Below are positions 1 through 6,432 of a DNA stretch of 9,743 nt, piece after piece. Within the stretch, counting starts at the first letter, position 1, and each line of letters starts with the position of its first letter. The stretch comes from Betaproteobacteria bacterium (GTDB lineage: Bacteria; Pseudomonadota; Gammaproteobacteria; Burkholderiales; SG8-39): assembly GCA_029858545.1 (NCBI GenBank), contig JAOUFA010000113.1:1-9743 (forward strand). The letters run 5' to 3'. Below the pieces are notes generated by a model that was given only the letters and a program-made list of their open reading frames with translations, had not been told where the DNA came from and made no database searches. The translations under genes were made by a program, and so were the position numbers.

Positions 1-971
1 AGATTCTGGCGATCCTGTTTGGGCTGGATTTCGAGCGTGCTCACGTAGTCGAACCAGCAAACCGGAACTCCCGTGGGATCCGGGAAATGGGCTGCCGGAC
101 AGGTTCCCGCATTCGCCGCATAGGGTACGACTCCGGCGAGATACGGGTTGCCCCAGCCTCCCGCATAGCGAATGTTGGCGGGAATGCCGCGACTGGAGAA
201 GTTGCCGAAATTGACCGATACATTGTCGCCCATCGTGTAGTAGATGTTGCCGGTGGCGGCGAACGGGCGATCCTTGGACTTGATCGCCTCCTGCTTATCG
301 GTGTTGTACGCCAGCATGACGTTGAATCCGTCTTTCGCCAGCTCGCCGAAGCCCTTCGTCAACGAGAGGCGGTTTTCCTCGCCGCCCGCGAGCTTGGGCT
401 TCATGATCGTCCCCGACAGTTCCAGCTTTTCATAGTTGCTGCGGGTGATGAAATTGACCACCCCGGCGATCGCGTCCGAGCCGTAGAGCGCGGAAGCACC
501 GTCGGTCAGCACTTCGATGCGCTCGATCGCCGCGAGCGGAATCGTATTCAGGTCGATGCCGTCCCCGTAACCCGTCAGCGTCTGTCCCGCCCAGGTCGCG
601 AGGCGCCGTCCGTTGAGCAGCACCAGCGTGCGCTGCCCGAGGCTGCGCAGGGACGCGCTGGCGAAACCGCCACCGCCGCCGCCCACCGATTCGGACGAGG
701 TCACGAACCCCTGCATCGCCGGCAGCTTCTGGATCAACTCCGTCGCGGTCGTCGCGCCGGAACGTTCGATTTCCGCCCGCGTGAAGGTCTGCACCGGCAA
801 TGCGCCCTCGGATTCGACGCGCTTGATACTGGAGCCGGTAATCTCGACGCGCTGCACCGAGTCTTCGGCCTGCTGCGCGAGCGCGAACTGCGCCGCAACC
901 GCGAACACGACCCCCGCGGCGATCGCATGCGATAGAGCCCCGCTGCGCTTGAACTTCAGTGATGTACCCAT
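1..971 (-). CDS. TonB-dependent outer-membrane receptor (N-terminal part, cut by left edge)
   Basis: This is the start of a TonB-dependent receptor, an outer-membrane beta-barrel that imports scarce substrates using energy from TonB-ExbBD. I translated it from the reverse strand: 323 residues are visible without a stop before the window edge. Residues 1-32 look like a signal peptide (basic start, hydrophobic 16-32, cleavage after ALA, then QQ). VEITGSSIKR at 42-51 is the usual segment before the plug. The plug spans about 55-178, with LVLLNGRR near 116-123, IERIEVL near 149-155 and the signature GASALYGSDAIAGVVNF at 158-174. Barrel strands begin at about 182. A six-glycine run lies at 97-102, and C291 and C305 could form a loop disulphide. 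The start is chosen because GGGAGG lies 7 bases upstream. There is no N-terminal signalling extension of the FecA/FpvA type. It is divergent from a peptide ABC transporter operon, so a peptide-like ligand is plausible, but this is inference. The family call is secure and the substrate unknown. Confidence 0.95.
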   Translation of the reverse strand, partial: MGTSLKFKRSGALSHAIAAGVVFAVAAQFALAQQAEDSVQRVEITGSSIKRVESEGALPVQTFTRAEIERSGATTATELIQKLPAMQGFVTSSESVGGGGGGFASASLRSLGQRTLVLLNGRRLATWAGQTLTGYGDGIDLNTIPLAAIERIEVLTDGASALYGSDAIAGVVNFITRSNYEKLELSGTIMKPKLAGGEENRLSLTKGFGELAKDGFNVMLAYNTDKQEAIKSKDRPFAATGNIYYTMGDNVSVNFGNFSSRGIPANIRYAGGWGNPYLAGVVPYAANAGTCPAAHFPDPTGVPVCWFDYVSTLEIQPKQDRQN

Positions 972-978
972 TGATGCG

Positions 979-984
979 CCTCCC
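979..984 (-). promoter_or_regulatory. Ribosome binding site of the TonB-dependent receptor
   Basis: On the reverse strand this reads GGGAGG, a near-perfect Shine-Dalgarno sequence 7 bases before the ATG at 971. It fixes the start of the receptor gene. Confidence 0.8.
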
Positions 985-1061
985 TCAAATATTCTCAAAG
1001 ATCGGTTTTCGTTCTGAGGCACCGCGCTTGAACGCGGCCACACCTATAAAGTTGCCTGCGG

Positions 1062-1090
1062 AGAATACTTTGTCCTTGACTTAATTTCAA
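1062..1090 (-). promoter_or_regulatory. Predicted sigma70-type promoter of the TonB-dependent receptor
   Basis: Read on the reverse strand, TTGAAA (1090-1085, five of six consensus bases) is followed after exactly 17 bases by TATTCT (1067-1062, four of six). Transcription would start near 1055, giving a leader of roughly 85 bases before the receptor ATG at 971. The surrounding DNA is clearly more AT-rich than the flanking genes, as expected for a promoter. The -35 box lies inside an imperfect dyad, TTGA-N7-TCAA at 1076-1090, which could be an operator. This is consensus matching by eye only. Confidence 0.5.
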
Positions 1091-1190
1091 ATCGAGTTCG
1101 CTCAAATGCTAGGCGTTGTCGTTTGACCAAAAACAGGCTGGCGTTTCAAACACAACAACCACAATTGTTGCATCGCAACCATCCCCCCTG

Positions 1191-1213
1191 CCCGGGGCGT
1201 CCTTCGCCCCGGG
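1191..1213. repeat. Perfect 9-bp inverted repeat (hairpin) in the divergent region
   Basis: CCCGGGGCG (1191-1199) and CGCCCCGGG (1205-1213) are perfect reverse complements separated by the 5-base loop TCCTT, giving an all-GC nine-pair stem. Neither strand has a run of T after it, so it is not a typical intrinsic terminator. It lies between the receptor promoter and the plus-strand operon. It could be a leader hairpin in the operon transcript, a protein binding site or a transcription barrier. The structure is certain at sequence level and the function is unknown. Confidence 0.6.
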
Positions 1214-1278
1214 TTGGCGTGCAACGTCGCGCCGCCGTCCGGTTCTCCTCTGCCCCTAGGTCATGCGCAACCGTTATC

Positions 1279-1389
1279 ATGGCGCCCGCAATCCCGCCCG
1301 CCGAAGACGACAAGCTGGACAATAACGACAATAACTTTCGCACGTACCCGCGGGCTAGCGCCGCGGGGGACACGCCGACGTCCCAATGA
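1279..1389 (+). CDS. Possible small peptide or leader ORF overlapping oppB (36 aa)
   Basis: A 36-codon frame starts at ATG 1279, and its TGA (1387-1389) overlaps the ATG of the next gene (1386) in the ATGA arrangement also used at the two later junctions of this operon. By my count, G or C occupies about 81% of third, 61% of first and 53% of second codon positions, the order expected of coding DNA in a GC-rich genome. The peptide begins MAPAIPPAEDDK, is acidic, and contains DNNDNN encoded by an in-frame 9-bp tandem repeat (1318-1335). No clear Shine-Dalgarno precedes ATG 1279. A GTG at 1219 would give a 56-residue version, while codon bias falls away further upstream. It has no recognisable domain. 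It could be a leader peptide coupling translation to the transporter, a precursor peptide, or chance. Confidence 0.3.
   Translation: MAPAIPPAEDDKLDNNDNNFRTYPRASAAGDTPTSQ
1318..1335 (+). repeat. 9-bp tandem duplication GACAATAAC x2
   Basis: GACAATAAC occurs twice back to back (1318-1326 and 1327-1335). It is notably AT-rich for this region. In the frame of the candidate small ORF it encodes Asp-Asn-Asn twice. Confidence 0.7.
1347..1367 (+). repeat. 7-bp hairpin just upstream of the oppB-like start
   Basis: CCCGCGG (1347-1353) pairs with CCGCGGG (1361-1367) around a 7-base loop, GCTAGCG. The second arm overlaps GGGGGA (1365-1370), the only purine-rich, Shine-Dalgarno-like run before the ATG at 1386, although it is 15 bases away and so poorly placed. 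If transcribed, the hairpin would lie within the candidate small ORF, so ribosomes moving through that frame would open it. A role in translational coupling is inference. Confidence 0.5.
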
Positions 1390-2324
1390 CCTCCTACCTT
1401 CTGCGCCGACTCTGGCAAATGATCCCCACCCTGGCCGGGGTCATTCTCCTGGTGTTCGTCCTGTTCCGCTTCTTCGGCGGCGATCCCGCCGAGGTCCTCG
1501 CCGGCCAGATCGCCGACGCGCAGCAAATCGCGGCGATCCGCGCGCAGCTCGGCCTCGACCAGCCCTGGTGGATACAGCTCGGTCTTTTTGTGCAGCAGAT
1601 CGTCAGTTTCGATTTCGGCCAGAGCTGGATGACGCGCGAACCGGTCTCGCAGATCGTCGCCACGCGCCTGCCCGCGACGCTCACGGTGATGATTCCGATC
1701 CTGGTTCTCGAGGTGCTGCTCGCGCTCCCGCTGGCGATGTTCGTCGCCTACCGACGCGGCACGCTCACCGACCGCCTCGTCGTCGCCGTCTGCGTCTTCG
1801 CGATGTCCATTTCGTTCCTCGTCTACATCATCGTCGGACAGTATGTATTCGGCTTTCTGCTCGGATGGTTTCCGGTGCAGGGTTGGAGCGATCACTGGAC
1901 GACCAACCTCGTACGCTACGCGCCGTTGCCGGTGATGCTTGCGGTATTCGTGAGTCTCGCGCCGCAGACCCGCCTGTACCGCAGCTTCCTGCTCGACGAA
2001 ACCGGCCAGGACTACGTGCGCACGGCGCGCGCGAAAGGACTCGCCGAACCCGCGATCATGTTCCGCCACGTGCTGCGCAACGCGATGATCCCGATCCTCA
2101 CCAACGTGGCGGTGCAGTTGCCGTCGATCTTCGTCGGCTCGTTCCTGATCGAAGTGTTCTTCTCGATTCCCGGCCTCGGACGCGAGGTGTTTCTCGCCGT
2201 CAATCGCAGCGACTACCCCGTGATTCAGGCCGCGACGGTGTACCTCGCGCTGCTGACCATGGTGATCAATCTGGGCGCCGACCTGCTCTACAAGCTTGTC
2301 GATCCGCGTGTGACCCTCGGCTGA
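1386..2324 (+). CDS. Peptide ABC transporter permease, DppB/OppB family
   Basis: This encodes one of two inner-membrane permease subunits of a peptide-type ABC importer. The 312-residue length is normal for the family. An N-terminal membrane segment lies at about 10-29 and is followed by a periplasmic stretch with the family-typical IRAQLGLDQPWW (51-62) and FDFGQS (75-80). Further segments lie near 98-121, 131-160, 180-192, 239-262 and 283-305. The cytoplasmic EAA loop that docks with the ATPase is clear: ETGQDYVRTARAKGL at 205-219 followed by MFRHVLRNAMIPI. The protein ends in DPRV..G, typical of this subunit. The start lacks a good ribosome binding site, and its ATG overlaps the stop of a possible small ORF, which could supply ribosomes by coupling. 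The next permease starts 7 bases after the stop. The family is certain; the substrate (di- or oligopeptide or relative) is not. Confidence 0.95.
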   Translation: MTSYLLRRLWQMIPTLAGVILLVFVLFRFFGGDPAEVLAGQIADAQQIAAIRAQLGLDQPWWIQLGLFVQQIVSFDFGQSWMTREPVSQIVATRLPATLTVMIPILVLEVLLALPLAMFVAYRRGTLTDRLVVAVCVFAMSISFLVYIIVGQYVFGFLLGWFPVQGWSDHWTTNLVRYAPLPVMLAVFVSLAPQTRLYRSFLLDETGQDYVRTARAKGLAEPAIMFRHVLRNAMIPILTNVAVQLPSIFVGSFLIEVFFSIPGLGREVFLAVNRSDYPVIQAATVYLALLTMVINLGADLLYKLVDPRVTLG

Positions 2325-2331
2325 AGCGACC

Positions 2332-3387
2332 ATGACCGCGCTCACGCACCGTCTCGTGCCACCGCCGCCGACCGATCGCTCGGCGGGCGTCTGGGCGGCC
2401 GCCTGGGAGCGCCTGCGCCGCGACCGTCTCGGCATCGGCGCGCTCGGCGTGGTCGCCGCCTTCCTGTTGCTGATCTTCGCCTCGGCGACCGGGCTGGTGG
2501 CCGGGGATTGGCAACTCGAACGCGGCGTTCCCTACGCGCCGCCGGCCTTCGCCGGCGGGCAGCCCGGCGGCCCGGCCGAGGACGGCATGCGCCCCGCCCG
2601 CGGCGTTGCACGGCAGGCGGTGGACATTGCAGACGTCGACCCGCTCGCGCCGCGCTACGCCGAATGGAATTCGCGCGCGGCAAAGATCGTCGAGTCGCGG
2701 CCGCCGCCCGCCCAGGCACTGCCGCTCGGGGCCGACCGCTGGGGACGCGACGTCCTCGCCAAGGCGATCAAGGGAACACAAATTTCGGTGTTCGTCGGCG
2801 TGTTCGCCGCGCTGCTCGCCACCGCGATCGGCACGCTGCTCGGTGCCGCGGCGGGCTACTTCCGCGGCCACGCGGGCGACCTGATCGAGTGGGTCTACAA
2901 CGTCTTCACCGCGATACCGGGGATCCTGCTCGTATTCTCCTTCGCCGCGGTGTTCGGCCGCGGCATCGGTACCGTGATCTTGATCCTCGGGCTCACCGGC
3001 TGGACCGGCAGCTACCGCCTGGTGCGCGCCGAGTACATCAAGCACGCGGCACGCGACTACGTGCGCGCCGCGCGCGCCATCGGTGCATCGCAGGTTTCAC
3101 GTATCTTCGTGCACATCTTCCCCAACATCAGCCACGTGATCCTGGTGCAGCTCTCGCTGCTGGTGGTCGCGTTCATCAAGGCCGAGGTGATCCTCTCTTT
3201 CCTCGGCCTGGGCGTGCCGATCGAGATGGTGTCCTGGGGAACCATGCTTGGCGAGGCGCAAAATGAACTGATCACGGGAAAGTGGTGGCAGCTCGCGGCG
3301 GCTACGATCTTCATGACCGTATTCGTGACCGCGTTTTCGCTGCTTACCGATGCCTTGCGCGACGCGCTCGATCCGAAACTGAGATAG
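2332..3387 (+). CDS. Peptide ABC transporter permease, DppC/OppC family
   Basis: This is the second inner-membrane permease, 351 residues, pairing with the preceding subunit to form the translocation channel. It has a cytoplasmic N-terminus, a membrane segment at about 35-52, then the family hallmark LGADRWGRDVLAK at 132-144. Membrane segments follow near 152-175, 190-208, 212-228, 268-292 and 322-340. The EAA loop is at about 239-260 (AARDYVRAARAIGASQVSRIF), and the C-terminus DALDPKLR is typical. The stretch between the first membrane segment and the hallmark (about 53-131) is long and rich in Pro, Gly and Ala, and may be a periplasmic elaboration. Only a weak GAAG precedes the start. The spacing to both neighbours (7 and 3 bases) points to one transcript with coupled translation. 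Confidence 0.95.
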   Translation: MTALTHRLVPPPPTDRSAGVWAAAWERLRRDRLGIGALGVVAAFLLLIFASATGLVAGDWQLERGVPYAPPAFAGGQPGGPAEDGMRPARGVARQAVDIADVDPLAPRYAEWNSRAAKIVESRPPPAQALPLGADRWGRDVLAKAIKGTQISVFVGVFAALLATAIGTLLGAAAGYFRGHAGDLIEWVYNVFTAIPGILLVFSFAAVFGRGIGTVILILGLTGWTGSYRLVRAEYIKHAARDYVRAARAIGASQVSRIFVHIFPNISHVILVQLSLLVVAFIKAEVILSFLGLGVPIEMVSWGTMLGEAQNELITGKWWQLAAATIFMTVFVTAFSLLTDALRDALDPKLR

Positions 3388-3390
3388 CCG

Positions 3391-5070
3391 ATGCTGATCA
3401 GCGTGCGCGACCTGCGCGTCTCGTTTCGCCTCGGGCCGCATCAGATCGCCGAGGCAGTGCGCGGCGTGAGCTTCGATGTGGCGGAGAACTCCACGGTCGC
3501 GCTGGTGGGCGAGTCGGGCTCGGGCAAGAGCGTCTCGGCGATGTCCATCGTGCGGCTGCTGCCGGCCAACGCGATCGTCGATCCGTCGAGCGAAATCGTG
3601 TACCAGGGTCGCAATCTTCTCGCCGAACCGCTCGCGCGCCTGCGCGCGCTGCGCGGCAGCGCAATCTCGGTCGTGTTCCAGGAACCGATGAGTTCGCTCA
3701 ATCCGGTGGTCGCGGTCGGCGCGCAAATCGCCGAGGTTCTGCGCCTGCATCTGCGCATGACACGACGCCAGGCGCTTGCGCGCGCCGTCGAATTGCTCGC
3801 CGAAACCGGCATCGCCGAGCCCGCGCAACGCGCCGCCGCGTATCCGCACGAACTCTCCGGCGGCCAGCAGCAGCGCGCGATGATCGCGATGGCGATCGCC
3901 TGCCGGCCGCGCCTGCTGATCGCCGACGAGCCGACCACCGCGCTCGACGTCACCGTGCAACGCCAGATCCTCGACGTCCTCGCGAAACTGCGCGAGACCT
4001 ACCGGATGAGCCTCCTTTTCATCAGCCATGACCTCGCGCTGGTGGGTGAGATCGCCGACCAGGTGGTCGTGATGCGCGAGGGCAAGGTGCGCGAGAGCGC
4101 TCCGGCAGCGGCACTTTTCGGCGCGCCGCGCGACGCCTACACGCGCGCGTTGCTCGCCTGCCGGCCGCGCTTCGACGCGCGGCCCCGGCGACTGCCGGTG
4201 CTCGATGACTTCATCGATGGGCGCATCGCCCAGGGCGGAGAACGACCCGCCCGCCCCGCGTCGACCGAACCGCTGCTCGAGGCCGTCAATCTGAGCAAGG
4301 ATTTCGAACTGAGGGCCGGCCTGTTCGCGCGGCGCCGCATTGAAGCGGTGAAAAACGTTTCCTTCCGGCTCGCGCGCGGACGTACGCTCGGCGTGGTGGG
4401 CGAATCGGGTTCGGGCAAGACCACGCTCGGCCTGCTGTTGATGCGTCTGGTCGACGCGACCGCGGGCAAGGTGTGCTTCGACGGCGACGATCTGCTCGCA
4501 TTGTCGGAACGACAACTGGCGGCGTACCGGCGCCGCATCCAGGTCATCTTCCAGAATCCCTATGCCAGTCTCAACCCGCGCTTCACGGTCGGGCGCATCC
4601 TCGTCGAACCGATGGCGATCCACGGCATCGGCGCGCACGACGACGAGCGATTCGAGCGCGCGATCGCGCTGCTCGACCAGGTCGGATTGCCGCGCGATGC
4701 GATTCACCGCTATCCCCACGAGTTCTCGGGCGGCCAACGCCAGCGGCTCGCAATCGCCCGCTGCCTCGCGATGCGGCCTGAGGTCGTGATCTGCGACGAA
4801 TCGGTGTCGGCCCTCGACGTGTCGATCCAGGCCACCGTTCTCAATCTGCTGCTCGACCTTCAGGAGGAGTTCGACCTCACCTATGTATTCATCTCGCACG
4901 ATCTCGCGGTGGTGAAGTACATGTCAGACGAAATCATCGTCATGCGCGACGGACAAGTGGTCGAGTACGGTCCTGCCGACACGGTCTGCGAAGCACCCGT
5001 TCACGCCTACACCCGGAACCTGATCGCGGCGCTGCCGCGCATGCCCGCCGGCCGCCTCGCCCAGGCGTAG
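3391..5070 (+). CDS. Fused two-domain peptide ABC transporter ATPase (OppD-OppF type)
   Basis: This is a 559-residue cytoplasmic ATPase containing both nucleotide-binding domains that OppD and OppF carry on separate chains. Domain 1 (about 1-255) has Walker A GESGSGKS at 40-47, Q-loop Q97, signature LSGGQQ at 155-160, Walker B LLIADE at 175-180 and switch histidine H213. Domain 2 (about 295-550) has Walker A GESGSGKT at 337-344, Q388, signature FSGGQR at 445-450, Walker B VVICDE at 465-470 and H503. All catalytic elements are intact in both halves. The linker (about 256-293) is Arg/Pro-rich. The OppD/F-type C-terminal extension ending each domain (DAYTRALLACRPR at 249-261; HAYTRNLIAALPR at 538-550) supports a peptide transporter. 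YejF and GsiA share this fused layout. It starts 3 bases after the permease stop and powers that transporter. Confidence 0.96.
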   Translation: MLISVRDLRVSFRLGPHQIAEAVRGVSFDVAENSTVALVGESGSGKSVSAMSIVRLLPANAIVDPSSEIVYQGRNLLAEPLARLRALRGSAISVVFQEPMSSLNPVVAVGAQIAEVLRLHLRMTRRQALARAVELLAETGIAEPAQRAAAYPHELSGGQQQRAMIAMAIACRPRLLIADEPTTALDVTVQRQILDVLAKLRETYRMSLLFISHDLALVGEIADQVVVMREGKVRESAPAAALFGAPRDAYTRALLACRPRFDARPRRLPVLDDFIDGRIAQGGERPARPASTEPLLEAVNLSKDFELRAGLFARRRIEAVKNVSFRLARGRTLGVVGESGSGKTTLGLLLMRLVDATAGKVCFDGDDLLALSERQLAAYRRRIQVIFQNPYASLNPRFTVGRILVEPMAIHGIGAHDDERFERAIALLDQVGLPRDAIHRYPHEFSGGQRQRLAIARCLAMRPEVVICDESVSALDVSIQATVLNLLLDLQEEFDLTYVFISHDLAVVKYMSDEIIVMRDGQVVEYGPADTVCEAPVHAYTRNLIAALPRMPAGRLAQA

Positions 5071-5073
5071 ACG

Positions 5074-6345
5074 ATGCGCCAGGACAGAATCTTCGAGGCT
5101 CTCGCCGCCCGCTTCGGCGGCCTGTGGCGGCACGCCGACTTCCGCCTGCTCTGGGCCTCGCTCACCATCACCCATTTCGGCGGCCAGTTCACGCTGCTCG
5201 CGCTGCCGCTCGCCGCCGCGCTGCTGTTGAATGCGTCGCCGCTGCAAATGGGGATACTCACCGCCTTCGAGGCGCTGCCCTTCGCGCTCTTTGGCCTTTT
5301 CGCGGGCGTGCTCGTCGACCGTTCACGCAAGCTGCCGCTCATCATCGCCGCCGACGTGGCGCGCGGCGCGGCGCTGATGCTGATTCCCTGCGCGGCGTGG
5401 CTCGGATTTCTCTCGATGCCCATGCTGTACGCGGTCGCCTTTCTCGCCGGCACGGGCGGTGTGGTCGGCTGGGCGGCCTACCAGGTGTTGATGACCGAGC
5501 GCGTCGGACGTGAAAACCTGATCGAGGCCAACGCGAAGATCGCCCTGTCCGAGTCCGGCGCGCAACTCATCGGACCGGGCATTGCGGGCGTCGCGATCCA
5601 GTGGCTGACCGCACCGGTGGCGATCCTGTTTGACGCGCTGTCATTCTTTGCCTCCGCCTGGCTGCTGCGCGGCATTGCGCCCAGTGACCGCGACCGCCCG
5701 CGGCGGGCAGCGGATGGCAGTTCGATCTGGCGCGAGATCGCCGACGGTCTGCGTTCGATCTGGCACAACGAAGTGCTGCGCTCGATCGCCTGGAGCGTGG
5801 CGCTGTGGAATCTGTTGCGCCACATGTACATGGCCATTGTCATCCTCTACGCGACGCGCGTGCTCGAACTTTCGGCGGGCGCGATCGGCGCGGCGTGGAT
5901 GGGCGGCGGCGTGGGATGTATCGCCGCCTCGGCGATCGCGACACGCGTCAATCGGCGCCACGGCATGGGCAGCGTGATGCTCGGGGGCCTGTTTCTGACC
6001 GGACTTGCCTGGGGGCTCATCGGGCTCGTTCGAGCCGGCAGCGTGGCAACGCCGCTCGGTCTCGCATTCGGCATCTTCGCCTTCGATCTCGGCGGCACGC
6101 TCTTCTTTATCAACTATCTGACCCTGCGCCAGGCGCTGACCCCCGATCATCTGCTCGGCCGGGTCACCTCCACGATGATCTTCCTGACGGTGGCCATCGC
6201 GCCGCTCGGATCCTTGCTCGGAGGGGCGCTGGGAGGCTGGATCGGATTGCGCCAGACCATCTGGATCATCGCCGGCTGTGGCATCCTTCTCGGGCTGCTG
6301 CTCATCCGGGTTTCGCCGCTGCCCGGGTTGAGGCGCTTGCCCTGA
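5074..6345 (+). CDS. MFS transporter (MFS_3 / EntS-like exporter type)
   Basis: This is a 423-residue major facilitator protein with about 12 membrane segments. The first follows HADFRLLWASLTITHFG (20-36), a start typical of the MFS_3 group of drug and siderophore exporters. The conserved loop between helices 2 and 3 is GVLVDRSRK (78-86). ERVGRENLIEANA (142-154), the loop at 200-230 and LLGRVTSTM (360-368) also match this group as I recall it. The likely role is proton-driven export of a small molecule or peptide from the cytoplasm. It begins 3 bases after the ATPase stop with a weak AGGCG ribosome binding site 5063-5067. Placing an exporter inside an importer operon suggests disposal or secretion of a processed product. 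The substrate cannot be read from sequence, and EntS function itself is not claimed. Confidence 0.9.
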   Translation: MRQDRIFEALAARFGGLWRHADFRLLWASLTITHFGGQFTLLALPLAAALLLNASPLQMGILTAFEALPFALFGLFAGVLVDRSRKLPLIIAADVARGAALMLIPCAAWLGFLSMPMLYAVAFLAGTGGVVGWAAYQVLMTERVGRENLIEANAKIALSESGAQLIGPGIAGVAIQWLTAPVAILFDALSFFASAWLLRGIAPSDRDRPRRAADGSSIWREIADGLRSIWHNEVLRSIAWSVALWNLLRHMYMAIVILYATRVLELSAGAIGAAWMGGGVGCIAASAIATRVNRRHGMGSVMLGGLFLTGLAWGLIGLVRAGSVATPLGLAFGIFAFDLGGTLFFINYLTLRQALTPDHLLGRVTSTMIFLTVAIAPLGSLLGGALGGWIGLRQTIWIIAGCGILLGLLLIRVSPLPGLRRLP

Positions 6346-6432
6346 CGGGGGTCGTCTTGGTACGGCTGCGGCTCGATAAAATGCAGGCGCGACGTTCTAT
6401 GCAGGGGCATCTCCAGTACGAAGAGGAGCAGC
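6346..6432 (+). promoter_or_regulatory. 87-bp gap before tldD with an rbs and a weak internal promoter candidate
   Basis: This is the only sizeable gap inside the operon. GAGGAG at 6423-6428 is a clear Shine-Dalgarno 4 bases before the ATG at 6433. Further upstream, TGGTACG (6358-6364), four bases, then CGGCT (6369-6373) resembles a sigma54 -24/-12 element, with GG and GC at the right 10-base separation and 9 of 12 consensus bases. TAAAAT (6377-6382) resembles a -10 box but has no -35 at proper distance. ATGCAGG occurs twice (6381-6387, 6399-6405). There is no terminator-like hairpin with a T run, so readthrough from the transporter genes is likely. Confidence 0.3.

Larger units (their letters stand above)
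972..1385. other. Divergent intergenic region between the receptor and the transporter operon
   Basis: About 414 bases separate the two divergent starts. The receptor-proximal part (972-1170) is AT-richer and holds the predicted minus-strand promoter. It also contains repeated CTCAAAT/TTCAAAT-like words at 984-990, 994-1000 (CTCAAAG), 1086-1092 and 1102-1108. CAACAA (1153-1158) and TTGTTG (1165-1170) form a short inverted repeat. The operon-proximal part is GC-rich and has two strong hairpins (1191-1213 and 1347-1367) plus a candidate small reading frame (1279-1389). I found no convincing plus-strand sigma70 promoter. Candidate -35 words such as TTGACT at 1076 and TTGACC at 1123 have no good -10 at proper spacing. 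No regulator gene is present here. Confidence 0.6.

Noticed and set aside
667..687. GGC/GGT run in the receptor as a phase-variable repeat
   Set aside because: Seven-codon glycine-type repeats made of mixed codons and in units of three would not shift the frame; a glycine loop in the plug domain explains it.
87..935. 282-codon plus-strand frame at the left edge
   Set aside because: It is opposite the TonB-dependent receptor, whose signal peptide, plug signature and ribosome binding site are clear on the minus strand.
1191..1213. Hairpin as an intrinsic terminator
   Set aside because: Neither strand has a T run after the stem, and no gene ends nearby on either strand.
1123..1278. Extension of the small ORF to a TTG start (88 aa)
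   Set aside because: Third-position GC drops to about 62% here, the stretch crosses the 9-bp hairpin, and the sequence is Gln/His/Pro-rich. Only the part from about 1219 or 1279 looks coding.
1263..1325. 20-codon Arg-rich ORF beginning MRNRYHG
   Set aside because: It has no Shine-Dalgarno and overlaps the better small ORF in another frame; chance is the simplest explanation.
1146..2435. 429-codon open frame on the minus strand
   Set aside because: It lies opposite the certain OppB-like permease. Its product is a low-complexity string of H, R, E and D with no domain, typical of antisense frames in GC-rich DNA.
3097..4899. 600-codon open frame on the minus strand
   Set aside because: It is the antisense shadow of the fused ATPase, where all ABC motifs are on the plus strand. 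The product is Arg/His/Glu-rich without family features.
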